DNA from: JAZDFP01 sp043801445
GTDB taxonomy: Bacteria; Planctomycetota; MHYJ01; JACQXL01
Direction: 5' to 3'
Length of the DNA: 50,099 bases
Assembly: GCA_043801445.1 (NCBI GenBank)
Contig: JAZDMB010000042.1
Coordinates: 1-50,099, forward strand
A program made the translations under genes and the position numbers. This document shows, piece by piece, positions 8,809-15,780 of the stretch. The notes beneath the pieces are model-generated. The model was not told the origin of the DNA, did not search any database, and saw nothing but the letters and a program-made list of their open reading frames with translations. Positions within the stretch are counted from its first letter, which is position 1. Every line of letters begins with the position of its first letter.

Positions 8809-8889
8809 ATATAATGCGCCTTACCTTATATCCAAGTTAAAGTAATCTATTATGTAAAATTATAAGCCATGCAACTTACAATTTTACGT

Positions 8890-9150
8890 CTACTCTTTAG
8901 TTTCCTGCGGAATAAAATCTGCTAAATTTATGTCGTGTTTTTTCTCGTATTCCTGAAGTTTTTCAATACGATTAAGGTCATCTTTAATGCGACTAACTAA
9001 TTTGAATATAAAAGGACGACCTTTCAAGCGGTCATTAAGATCATCAATCATTCTCTCCCACTGTCCACCATATAGTTCATCTCGTAAAGTTAGCAACATT
9101 TTTTGTTCCGGTGTAAGAGAAAAATAATATTTTTGGAATTTATTAGTCAT
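8890..9150 (-). CDS. Small conserved-looking hypothetical protein (86 aa)
   Basis: The 86-residue product begins MTNKFQKYYFSLTPEQKMLL and continues LRDELYGGQWERMIDDLNDR, with a Lys/Glu-rich second half ending FIPQETKE. It has no signal peptide or membrane segment and appears mostly helical. It lies 81 bp upstream of the PQQ-propeller gene on the same strand and could be cotranscribed with it. I do not recognise a named domain. Its regular amino-acid composition and position in a codirectional set argue that it is a real gene. Confidence 0.65.
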   Translation of the reverse strand: MTNKFQKYYFSLTPEQKMLLTLRDELYGGQWERMIDDLNDRLKGRPFIFKLVSRIKDDLNRIEKLQEYEKKHDINLADFIPQETKE

Positions 9151-9249
9151 ATCGTAAAATACACTTTTTATTATTTTTATAATTTAGCTTTATGAATGTA
9201 TTATGTCAAACAAAACAATATTACTATATTTAAATTATCGTATACCATT

Positions 9250-9314
9250 TCGTACGACCCAAGCCCACCCCTTGCGTGCAAGGGTGAGGCTGCCCGAAGG
9301 GAATTGTCGGGCAA
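9250..9314. repeat. GC-rich palindromic patch between small ORF and prepilin peptidase
   Basis: ACCCCTTGCGTGCAAGGGT is a near-perfect hairpin, followed by TGCCCGAAGGGAATTGTCGGGCA, a second one. The pair lies in a 170-bp spacer, just past the end of the prepilin peptidase gene on its strand. The second hairpin could act in transcription termination but is not followed by a clean T run. Confidence 0.55.
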
Positions 9315-9322
9315 AACAATGC

Positions 9323-10186
9323 TTAACTGATTAATAAGCATCTAGTAAATTCATTATATTGCTGAATAATACCAATTACATAAGGCTTATAAAACCAAAT
9401 TATTAGAGCCGCCACTGCTATATAAGGACCAAATGCAACATAATGGTCTTTGGTAATAAAATATAAAAGAATCCCTACAATTGAACCGATAAAACAAGCA
9501 ATAAAAAATGTATATAAGGTCGATTCCCACCCAAGAAAACCGCCTAAAAAAGCCATGAGTTTAACATCTCCAAACCCCATTGCTTCCTTACGGAAAACCA
9601 ATTTCCCGATAAGACCAACCAAATAAATAATTCCTCCGCCTGCAACCATGCCTATCAACGAATTGATTAAACCATTTAAAAAATCAGGCAATTGTTGAAT
9701 TATTGGCTTATGAATAAAAGGAAAAAAGATACTTACCAATAATGCTAATACGATGCCTGAATTTGTCAACTCATCTGGTATTATGCGGAATTCTATATCT
9801 ATAAAAGTCACTACTATCAAAATGCCTATCAAATAAACCGATAAAATGAATTGGATAAGGCTGTTTACATCGCCTAAATTAATAAAAGGCATCAAGTATA
9901 TAGAGGCTGAGAGAACAAATAAACATCCTGTTAATAATTCAACTAAAGGATATCGGAATGAAATATGCGCAGAACAATTTGAACATCTTCCTCTTAGGAT
10001 AATAAAAGCAAACAAAGGGATATTGCAATACCATCGGATTGGCGATTTACAATTGGGGCAGAATGATGAGGGTTTTAATATTGAAAGTCCTTCACGCGGT
10101 AACCGATAAATACAAACATTCAGAAAACTGCCTACTACCAAACCAAAAATAAAAGTGCTAATTAAATAAAAATAATCTGGGTTCAC
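9323..10186 (-). CDS. pilD: Prepilin peptidase (type IV leader peptidase/methyltransferase)
   Basis: This 287-residue polytopic membrane enzyme cleaves and N-methylates type IV prepilins and type II secretion pseudopilins. The cytosolic zinc loop is complete, with Cys43, Cys46, Cys68 and Cys71 (FCPNC, GRCSNC). The aspartyl protease residues are present at Asp130 (TFIDIEFRIIPDE) and Asp207 (GFGDVK). Length and eight hydrophobic segments match PilD/GspO. It lies 4 bp downstream of the TPR/RpoA-CTD-like gene, so the two are probably cotranscribed. It is far from the PilB/PilC block and the secretin in this window, but these should work as one machine. Confidence 0.95.
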   Translation of the reverse strand: MNPDYFYLISTFIFGLVVGSFLNVCIYRLPREGLSILKPSSFCPNCKSPIRWYCNIPLFAFIILRGRCSNCSAHISFRYPLVELLTGCLFVLSASIYLMPFINLGDVNSLIQFILSVYLIGILIVVTFIDIEFRIIPDELTNSGIVLALLVSIFFPFIHKPIIQQLPDFLNGLINSLIGMVAGGGIIYLVGLIGKLVFRKEAMGFGDVKLMAFLGGFLGWESTLYTFFIACFIGSIVGILLYFITKDHYVAFGPYIAVAALIIWFYKPYVIGIIQQYNEFTRCLLIS

Positions 10187-10190
10187 TATC

Positions 10191-11537
10191 TTATTCGCTT
10201 GGTTTTAGAGATAATCCTAATTGACTCAAACGGCGTTTTATTTCCTCTAATGATGTTTGTCCAAAGTTAGGCAAATGCATAAAATCATTTTCCGTTTTGT
10301 TAGTCAAATCACTAATAGTATAAATTTTCAATCTCGTCAAAGACCCTCTCACTCGCGCAGACCACTCCACTTCAAAAATAGGTTTATTTAATATATCAGT
10401 TTGACGTGGTGTATCTGTGGGAATATAAGATTTCAACAGCGATTCAAGTGTAACTGTTTTGGTTTCTGTTGAAAGCGCTAACCCGCGGCGGGCTAATAAG
10501 TCTTTGATATCCGTTAAAGTTTTCATTCCGAAATTCTCGGTAGACATAAGTCCAGTTTCGGTCTTTTTTACCAAATCACCTATAGTTTTTATACCTAACG
10601 TCTCTAAACAATTATGAGCACGAGTCGGTATTTGAAATTCAGACAGTGATTGGTTAAGAATCCTTTTTAATTCCTGTTCCTTTCGTTTAAGATTGTCGTC
10701 ATAATACATGACTGAAGAACCTTTGGCATCTTCGCTGTAAAGATTCGTTCTCGGATGATTAGGACTAATATTTAGAACCATATCATAACACTCCGATGCT
10801 TTCTGACAATCACCTTTATCTTCATAAAGTAATCCTAAGTTTATTAAAACATTAGTGTATGGCGGTTTAATCTGACGTAGTTTATCATAAAGTTTCAGAG
10901 CTTCTTCGTCCTTACCCATTAAATCAAATCGATATGCCAATCTGAAAAGAGCCGGTGCATATTGCTGGTCTAAATCCAAAGCACTCGTAAATTCCTGTTG
11001 CGCCTTATCATAATCTCCAAGCGATTCTAAATAGACCCCCCTATAATAGGGTATCATTGGCTCATTACTGAATTTATTCTTGACTTTTTCCAATAAACTC
11101 AAAATTTCTTCTGCCTTACCGACTTTTATCAAAGACTCAACATAGGAACTGAACACATAAGAAGAATTGTGTAGCTTCTTATAAACTTCCGTTAACAACT
11201 TATGCGCTTTTTCGTTATCTCTTTTTTCCAAATAGCATAAACCGAGGAAATAATTATTTTCTTCTGTGGAGGAACCCTCTTCCAGATATTTAATTGCATC
11301 ATTCGTTTTATCAAGCATCCAGCAGATAACTCCTTTGCGCCCGATTGCTTTTGCCTGCGAAGAGAATTTATTTTTCTTTGTCTCGTCGAATTCCGATAAT
11401 ATCTTTTCTACTTGCCGCCTTAGTTTCATCATCAAAAGCATCTCATTCCTGATTTTCATAATTTCTTCTATGCTAAGATTCTCTTTCTCTGCCAAAATAT
11501 CCATCTCTATATCCTTTGCCTTTGTTTTAGTTTCCAT
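10191..11537 (-). CDS. TPR protein with two RpoA C-terminal-domain-like modules
   Basis: The 448-residue protein has a helical N-terminus, about six tetratricopeptide units between residues 70 and 275 (for example SLGDYDKAQQEFTSALDLD, NLGLLYEDKGDCQKASECYD), and two helix-hairpin-helix modules at about 305-360 and 385-445. These read LETLGIKTIGDLVKKTE then NFGMKTLTDIKDLLARRGLAL, and LTRLKIYTISDLTNKTE then NFGQTSLEEIKRRLSQLGLSL. They closely resemble the alpha-CTD of RNA polymerase, which binds UP-element DNA and activators. It is not RpoA itself since the N-terminal dimerisation domain is absent. Role is unknown; a transcription-associated adaptor is possible. Similar architectures are, to my knowledge, found in Planctomycetes. 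Confidence 0.82.
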   Translation of the reverse strand: METKTKAKDIEMDILAEKENLSIEEIMKIRNEMLLMMKLRRQVEKILSEFDETKKNKFSSQAKAIGRKGVICWMLDKTNDAIKYLEEGSSTEENNYFLGLCYLEKRDNEKAHKLLTEVYKKLHNSSYVFSSYVESLIKVGKAEEILSLLEKVKNKFSNEPMIPYYRGVYLESLGDYDKAQQEFTSALDLDQQYAPALFRLAYRFDLMGKDEEALKLYDKLRQIKPPYTNVLINLGLLYEDKGDCQKASECYDMVLNISPNHPRTNLYSEDAKGSSVMYYDDNLKRKEQELKRILNQSLSEFQIPTRAHNCLETLGIKTIGDLVKKTETGLMSTENFGMKTLTDIKDLLARRGLALSTETKTVTLESLLKSYIPTDTPRQTDILNKPIFEVEWSARVRGSLTRLKIYTISDLTNKTENDFMHLPNFGQTSLEEIKRRLSQLGLSLKPSE

Positions 11538-11564
11538 TTCTTATTCTCCTTAAATAGCAATTTA

Positions 11565-11987
11565 TTATTTGGTTTTACTCTTCTTGGCTATTATTTTGAT
11601 TCCCTCTTTATTAAAGTAATCAACGATATCAGACAGAGGGGCGCCGGGCGTAAAGAGTCTACCGACTCCCATTTTTTTAAGTTTAGTCATATCATCATCA
11701 GGTATTATCCCGCCTCCGCTTAAAAGAACGTTCTTCAACCCTTGCTTTTTCATCAGGTTAAGAACCGCCGGGAACAAAGTCATATGCGCACCTGAAAGAA
11801 TGGATAGTGTCATAATATCGACATCCTCTTCTACGCCTGCCTGAACTATCATCTCAGGTGTCTGATGCAATCCGGTATAAATAACCTCCATACCGGCGTC
11901 ACGCAGGGCGCAGGCAACTACCTTTGCTCCCCTATCGTGACCGTCCAAACCCGGCTTAGCTACCAATACTCTTATCTTTCTATTCAT
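11565..11987 (-). CDS. Methylmalonyl-CoA mutase B12-binding (small) subunit
   Basis: This 140-residue stand-alone cobalamin-binding domain begins VLVAKPGLDGHDRGAKVVA. The DxHxxG motif is at Asp15-His17-Gly20, and His17 is the predicted lower ligand to cobalt. The later motifs LSILSGAHM and LLSGGGIIPDDD complete the Rossmann-like B12 fold. It pairs with the large subunit gene just upstream (12056-13618) to make adenosylcobalamin-dependent methylmalonyl-CoA mutase, which interconverts methylmalonyl-CoA and succinyl-CoA. The split large/small arrangement is common in archaea and anaerobic bacteria. Confidence 0.95.
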   Translation of the reverse strand: MNRKIRVLVAKPGLDGHDRGAKVVACALRDAGMEVIYTGLHQTPEMIVQAGVEEDVDIMTLSILSGAHMTLFPAVLNLMKKQGLKNVLLSGGGIIPDDDMTKLKKMGVGRLFTPGAPLSDIVDYFNKEGIKIIAKKSKTK

Positions 11988-12055
11988 ATTTGCAGATTTA
12001 GTATATTTATACTATATTTACAATTTGTCAATAATTTATGGTTAATCTGTGGCTT

Positions 12056-13618
12056 CTACCAATAAATAGGCGGTTCTCTATACTCCCCGAATTCTTCCCT
12101 GAGAGTCTGAATAATCTCACCCAAAGTCGCATAGCATTTCACGGCATTAACAATTGAAGGCATCAGATTTTTATTTCCTTTAGCCGCATTACGAATCTCT
12201 TCAATGGTCTGTTTTACTTTCAGATTATCACGCCTCTGGCGCAGTCTTTTGAGTTGCCGGCATTGGTCTATCTCTACCTTCTTTGGAATCTTAAGAAGTT
12301 CCATATCAGGTTCCTTGTCATCTACAAAATCATTCACACCCACGATAATCCGCTTCTTACTCTCTATCTCCTGCTGATATTGATATGCTGATTTAGAAAT
12401 CTCTCTCTGGAAGAATCCCTGTTCTATGGCTTTAATCACGCCGCCTAATTCCTCTATCTTTTTGAAATATTCCTCTGCCTCTTGTTCTAATTTATTGGTA
12501 AGATGTTCGATATAATATGAACCTCCGACCGGGTCAACCGTCTTGGTCACACCGCTTTCATAGGCAATTATCTGTTGTGTCCTGAGCGCTATAGTCACCG
12601 CATGCTCACTCGGTAAAGCCAGTGTCTCATCCATCGAATTAGTATGAAGACTCTGGGTGCCGCCCAGAACTGCGCTAAGCGCTTGATATGCCGTGCGAAT
12701 TATATTATTCTCAGGCTGCTGTGCGGTCAGACTACAACCGGCAGTCTGGGTATGAAATCTCAAGAGCCATGAACGTCTATCCTTTGCCTTACATTTTTCC
12801 TTCATATAACGAGCCCAGATTCTACGTGCGGCGCGGTATTTGGCTATCTCCTCAAAGAAATCCAGATGTGAATTAAAGAAATATGATAACCGCGGGGCAA
12901 ATTCATCCACATCCAATCCAACCGCCATACCTGCTTCTACATAAGCCATTCCATCCGCCAAAGTAAATGCCAATTCCTGCACTGCGGTTGAACCGGCTTC
13001 ACGAATATGATAACCGGAAATAGAAATCGTATTCCATTGCGGAACGTTGTCTTTACAGAATGCCATTATATCTGTGATAATCCGCATAGACTGTCTGGGC
13101 GGAAATATCCACGACTTCTGGGCAATATATTCCTTGAGAATATCATTCTGAATCGTGCCTCGTAATTTATCAGAACTCACACCCTGCTTCTCTCCGGCTG
13201 CGATATAGAATGCCAGCATTATTGACGCCGGCGCATTGATGGTCATAGAAGTGGAAACCTTATCAAGCGGAATACCGCCAAAAAGCGTCTCCATATTTTC
13301 CAGAGAACAGATAGCCACCCCGCACTTACCTACCTCGCCCTTGGCGCGCTCGTGGTCTGAATCGTAGCCCATAATGGTCGGCAAATCAAAGGCAACTGAT
13401 AAACCGGTCTGACCTCTTGATAAAAGAAACTTATAGCGCTTATTGGTATCTTTAGCAGTGCCGAATCCGGAAAACTGCCTCATTGTCCAGAGTTGACCAA
13501 GATACATATCAGGATGGATACCGCGGGTAAACGGAAATTCACCCGGATTATTCAGGTCGCGCTCGTATGAAAAATCCTGTAAGTCATCGGGTTTGTAAAT
13601 AACTTTGTCTTGTGGCAT
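12056..13618 (-). CDS. Methylmalonyl-CoA mutase catalytic (large) subunit
   Basis: The protein has 520 residues from the ATG at 13618 (MPQDKVIYKP). The open frame extends upstream to 13795, but that part only translates an ACGAAT repeat. Family motifs include RQFSGFGTAKDTNKRY, GQTGLSVAFDLPTIMGYDSD, HIREAGSTAVQELAF and GGTQSLHTNSMDETLALPSE. It lacks its own B12-binding domain, which is supplied by the gene 68 bp downstream. With MeaB (15781-16740) this forms a mutase plus chaperone module used in propionate metabolism or odd-chain and branched-chain acid oxidation. A closely related mutase such as isobutyryl-CoA mutase cannot be fully excluded. Confidence 0.94.
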   Translation of the reverse strand: MPQDKVIYKPDDLQDFSYERDLNNPGEFPFTRGIHPDMYLGQLWTMRQFSGFGTAKDTNKRYKFLLSRGQTGLSVAFDLPTIMGYDSDHERAKGEVGKCGVAICSLENMETLFGGIPLDKVSTSMTINAPASIMLAFYIAAGEKQGVSSDKLRGTIQNDILKEYIAQKSWIFPPRQSMRIITDIMAFCKDNVPQWNTISISGYHIREAGSTAVQELAFTLADGMAYVEAGMAVGLDVDEFAPRLSYFFNSHLDFFEEIAKYRAARRIWARYMKEKCKAKDRRSWLLRFHTQTAGCSLTAQQPENNIIRTAYQALSAVLGGTQSLHTNSMDETLALPSEHAVTIALRTQQIIAYESGVTKTVDPVGGSYYIEHLTNKLEQEAEEYFKKIEELGGVIKAIEQGFFQREISKSAYQYQQEIESKKRIIVGVNDFVDDKEPDMELLKIPKKVEIDQCRQLKRLRQRRDNLKVKQTIEEIRNAAKGNKNLMPSIVNAVKCYATLGEIIQTLREEFGEYREPPIYW

Positions 13619-13663
13619 AGGCAGAATGATAACAAAATACCAGATGATGTCAAGAAAAAGATA

Positions 13664-13772
13664 AACACGAATTACACGCCCTATTAAAACGGGCGACCGT
13701 CTGGTCGAATAAATACGAATGAGACGAATTTGCTTTATTCGTACTATTCGCGGTATTCGTCCTATTCGTGTT
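13664..13772. repeat. ACGAAT-rich inverted repeat, copy 3, carrying a GC double hairpin
   Basis: Outer halves are ACACGAATTACACG on the left and TATTCGTCCTATTCGTGTT on the right. Inside the left arm lies a GC double hairpin (CGCCC...GGGCG then GACC...GGTC, 13678-13708), so one repeat type appears to have inserted into another. It separates the mutase gene from the Fn3-like protein gene and spuriously extends the mutase reading frame. Confidence 0.75.
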
Positions 13773-13776
13773 CTCT

Positions 13777-14499
13777 TTAAGGCGACACGGTGCATTTAGC
13801 CGTCTGGCTGAAAGCGCCCGTGCGCATCTTCTTGTCAAACCACTGCGCCTTATACTCCACACTAATCGGTTCGGTTATAGCTAAACCTGCCTGTACCGTG
13901 CGTTGCACGGCAGCCAGATTGTGCACATAAGGACTGTTGGTATCGTCCGCCACGAATGTCCACGACCCTGCCTGCGCCGAGGCTTCGGCAGGCAGGCCTG
14001 TTTTTATGCGATACCAGATTTTAACGCCGGCAATATCCATCGGCTTGGCATTCTCCTTTTCATTTCCCGGATTGACGCCAAAATGAATCACCACCTGTCC
14101 GCGCCCTGACCAGTCCAGCAATAAAAGAGGCGGGTCTAAAGACGCCACATATTCCGGTGCGGTCTGGGTCGGATTGGTATCCGGAACCGTAATACCCATT
14201 GACGCGCGGTGGGCATTAGTTGTCCCGGGATAAACAGTGCTTCGTTGGGCAAGATTCCTGGCCAGCGATTCAGCCATCTTTCGGGTGTTATTTTTGCCTC
14301 CCTTTGCGCCGCGAGCCGCGTTCTTTGCCGTTATATGCGCGGAAAAATCCCTTTTCCAATCGTTATTAGCGGCAACTATATTGTCCTTATCCGTAGCAGA
14401 TAACCCCAGTTCCGCATAATGAGCCGCTATATAGGCAGTGAATCCTGCAAGCCATTCATTAAATTCGGCATCACTTTCTGGGATATAATCTCTTCTCAT
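13777..14499 (-). CDS. Helical-N-terminus, Fn3-like protein of unknown function
   Basis: The 240-residue product begins MRRDYIPESDAEFNEWLAGF, followed by an Ala-rich helical region to about residue 100 (AAHYAELGLS, AAKNA-type helices). The second half is beta-rich, ending with the Fn3-like pattern PISVEYKAQWFDKKMRTG. There is no signal peptide. A good AGGAGAG ribosome binding site precedes the ATG. I associate this layout with a widespread uncharacterised family in environmental bacteria, from memory only. Base composition is clearly GC-richer than the neighbours, suggesting transfer. Residues GLPAEASAQAG come from a palindrome at 13967-13996. The 21-bp array begins 18 bp upstream of its start codon, so that array may be its 5' leader. 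Confidence 0.75.
   Translation of the reverse strand: MRRDYIPESDAEFNEWLAGFTAYIAAHYAELGLSATDKDNIVAANNDWKRDFSAHITAKNAARGAKGGKNNTRKMAESLARNLAQRSTVYPGTTNAHRASMGITVPDTNPTQTAPEYVASLDPPLLLLDWSGRGQVVIHFGVNPGNEKENAKPMDIAGVKIWYRIKTGLPAEASAQAGSWTFVADDTNSPYVHNLAAVQRTVQAGLAITEPISVEYKAQWFDKKMRTGAFSQTAKCTVSP
13967..13996. repeat. GC palindrome inside the Fn3-like protein gene
   Basis: CCTGCCTGCGCC and GGCTTCGGCAGGCAGG form a near-perfect 30-bp hairpin within coding sequence. It is translated in frame as LPAEASAQAG, between two beta-strands of the Fn3-like part. Confidence 0.72.
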
Positions 14500-14517
14500 A
14501 ATTAACTCTCCTGTTAA

Positions 14518-15030
14518 GTATCTTTACTACTGGTATCAGTATGCTTTATACTTGAAGCAGTATCTTTAATACTAATACCAGTATTTTATATACTTATATC
14601 AGTATCTTGTATACTTATACCAGCATTATTTATACTTATACAAGTATCTTTTATACTTGAGTCAGTATCTTTCATACTTACACCAGTATCATTTATACTG
14701 ACATCAATGAACCATTCATTGGCTTCAGTGAACCATTCATTGCCCTCCGTGAATCATTCATTGCCCTCAGTGAATCGCTCATTGCCCTCCACGAACTACT
14801 CGTTGCCTGGAACAAACCGTTCGTTCCTTGGTACGAACCATTCATTCCTTGGAACAAGTCAGTCATCCCTTGTTATGAACCTTTCATCCTTAGTGCTAAA
14901 TCCTTCATCCATGGGTCTAAGCCAGTCATCCCTGGGGATATATCAGATATCCCTTAGTCTGAATCAGTCATCCCTTAGGCTAAACCTTTCGTCCTTTAGG
15001 ACAAGTCAGTCATCCCTTAGAATAAACAAC
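14518..15030. repeat. 21-bp degenerate tandem array, about 24 units, each with a small dyad
   Basis: From 14518 onward the sequence falls into exact 21-base units with no insertion or deletion. Units 1-9 have the form GTATctttaATACttatacca; units 10-16 resemble ATGAAccaTTCATtgcc; units 17-24 resemble CTAAGccagtcatccCTtag. Within many units positions 1-4 and 10-13 are complementary: GTAT/ATAC, ATGA/TCAT, ACGA/TCGT, ATAT/ATAT. The base identities change along the array while the complementarity is kept, best in units 3-5, 7-10, 14, 18 and 21. Twenty-one bases are two helical turns and seven codons. The plus strand has one stop-free frame (171 codons); minus-strand frames have stops. There are no spacers as in CRISPR. 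Confidence 0.93.
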
Positions 15031-15042
15031 TAATAATTGACG

Positions 15043-15195
15043 TGTTTCAGGTGGTGCGCATAATACTTGACAATTACATATGATGTGAGAAATCAACCGC
15101 AACGGCTCGGGCAATTCTTGGCATAACGCATTTTTATAAAATCATTCCTTAAATGTCAAGTAAATATTGAAGTCTATCGGCTGGGAAGTGTCCCT
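15043..15195. other. Spacer upstream of the array
   Basis: This stretch links the array to the 3' end of the lipoprotein gene. Apart from the candidate minus-strand promoter and a plus-strand TTGACA near 15067, I see no gene or repeat in it. Confidence 0.4.
15132..15159 (-). promoter_or_regulatory. Candidate promoter reading into the 21-bp array
   Basis: On the minus strand TTGACA (complement of 15154-15159) is followed after 15-16 bp by TATAAA/ATAAAA (complement of 15132-15138). Transcription from here would cross the whole array as a leader of about 600 nt before the Fn3-like protein gene at 14499. Spacing is slightly short, so support is moderate. Confidence 0.35.
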
Positions 15196-15624
15196 CTAAA
15201 AATCCGCCTTATAGACAAATAATTCGTTTGTATCTAAATTTAAAATAGCAATAGCATAACTATCTTTTTCAGGACTAAAATCGTGAAGATAGTATAATCC
15301 GTTTTTTAGTTTACCCGGTAGGTATATCATTGTTGGTTTGCATTGATAATTTTTCACCACGGATTCAGGTAATGGCAATCTTTTCCATTTTCCGGTTTGG
15401 GATATCGCTTGAATAAACAGTGGTATCTGGTCAGTCTCAAGCCGCGCCTCCAGATAAAAAGTGCCATCGCCATGAAATCCGTCGTGGGTATCGTCTATTC
15501 GTATAATCCGGACATCCGAAGGAATGTGAAATCCAAAGTTATTTTCGACATACTCAACCGGATTCAGTTGCTTTCCGCACCCAGTCAACAAGAATAAACA
15601 CGCCAATAAGAAAATCTTCTTCAT
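15196..15624 (-). CDS. Small lipoprotein of unknown function
   Basis: The product is 142 residues from the ATG at 15624: MKKIFLLACLFLLTGCGK. This is a textbook lipoprotein signal with lipobox LLTGC, so the mature protein would start at Cys17 or so and be membrane anchored. A longer frame runs upstream to 15708 but that segment is only a translated GC palindrome. The mature part is beta-rich (FYLEARLETD, KWKRLPLPESV, YYLHDFSPEKDSYAIAIL) with no recognised domain. It lies between MeaB and the array on the minus strand. Confidence 0.75.
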   Translation of the reverse strand: MKKIFLLACLFLLTGCGKQLNPVEYVENNFGFHIPSDVRIIRIDDTHDGFHGDGTFYLEARLETDQIPLFIQAISQTGKWKRLPLPESVVKNYQCKPTMIYLPGKLKNGLYYLHDFSPEKDSYAIAILNLDTNELFVYKADF

Positions 15625-15650
15625 AATTATAATGTTCTCGTGGGACACAC

Positions 15651-15703
15651 CTGCCCGCCGCCCATTTGGGCGAGCCTCGCCTTCGGCGGGACCGTCAGGC
15701 GGG
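15651..15703. repeat. GC double-hairpin element (family B), intergenic
   Basis: CGCCCATTTGGGCG (15659-15672) is followed directly by GCCTCGCCTTCGGCGGG, flanked by CCTGCCCGCC and TCAGGCGGG. The arrangement CGCCCATnnGGGCG-AG-CTCGCCnnnGGCGG is shared with 43111-43141. It lies just upstream of the lipoprotein start. Confidence 0.8.
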
Positions 15704-15780
15704 TTCAACTCCTTACAATGAACTCTTATTTGGGTTAACCGACACCATTTTTCTAAAATCTATTTCTCCGACAGAGTGTA

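Noticed and set aside
13619..13795. A 59-residue N-terminal extension of methylmalonyl-CoA mutase.
   Set aside because: It is the translation of the ACGAAT repeat, whereas the ATG at 13618 gives the normal family N-terminus.
14518..15030. CRISPR array.
   Set aside because: Units are 21 bp, contiguous and degenerate, with no unique spacers between conserved repeats and no cas genes nearby.
14518..15030. Recoding of TGA as Trp on the minus strand, since stops fall where other units have TGG.
   Set aside because: TAG and TAA also occur in that frame, and real genes in the window such as gatD end in TGA, so a code change is not supported.
14707..15033. A 108-residue heptad-repeat protein (MNHSLAS...) starting at 14707.
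   Set aside because: There is no ribosome binding site before the ATG. The same 21-bp pattern continues upstream of it without a start, and the open frame is a consequence of a 21-bp period. I keep it as a repeat and a finding, not as a gene.
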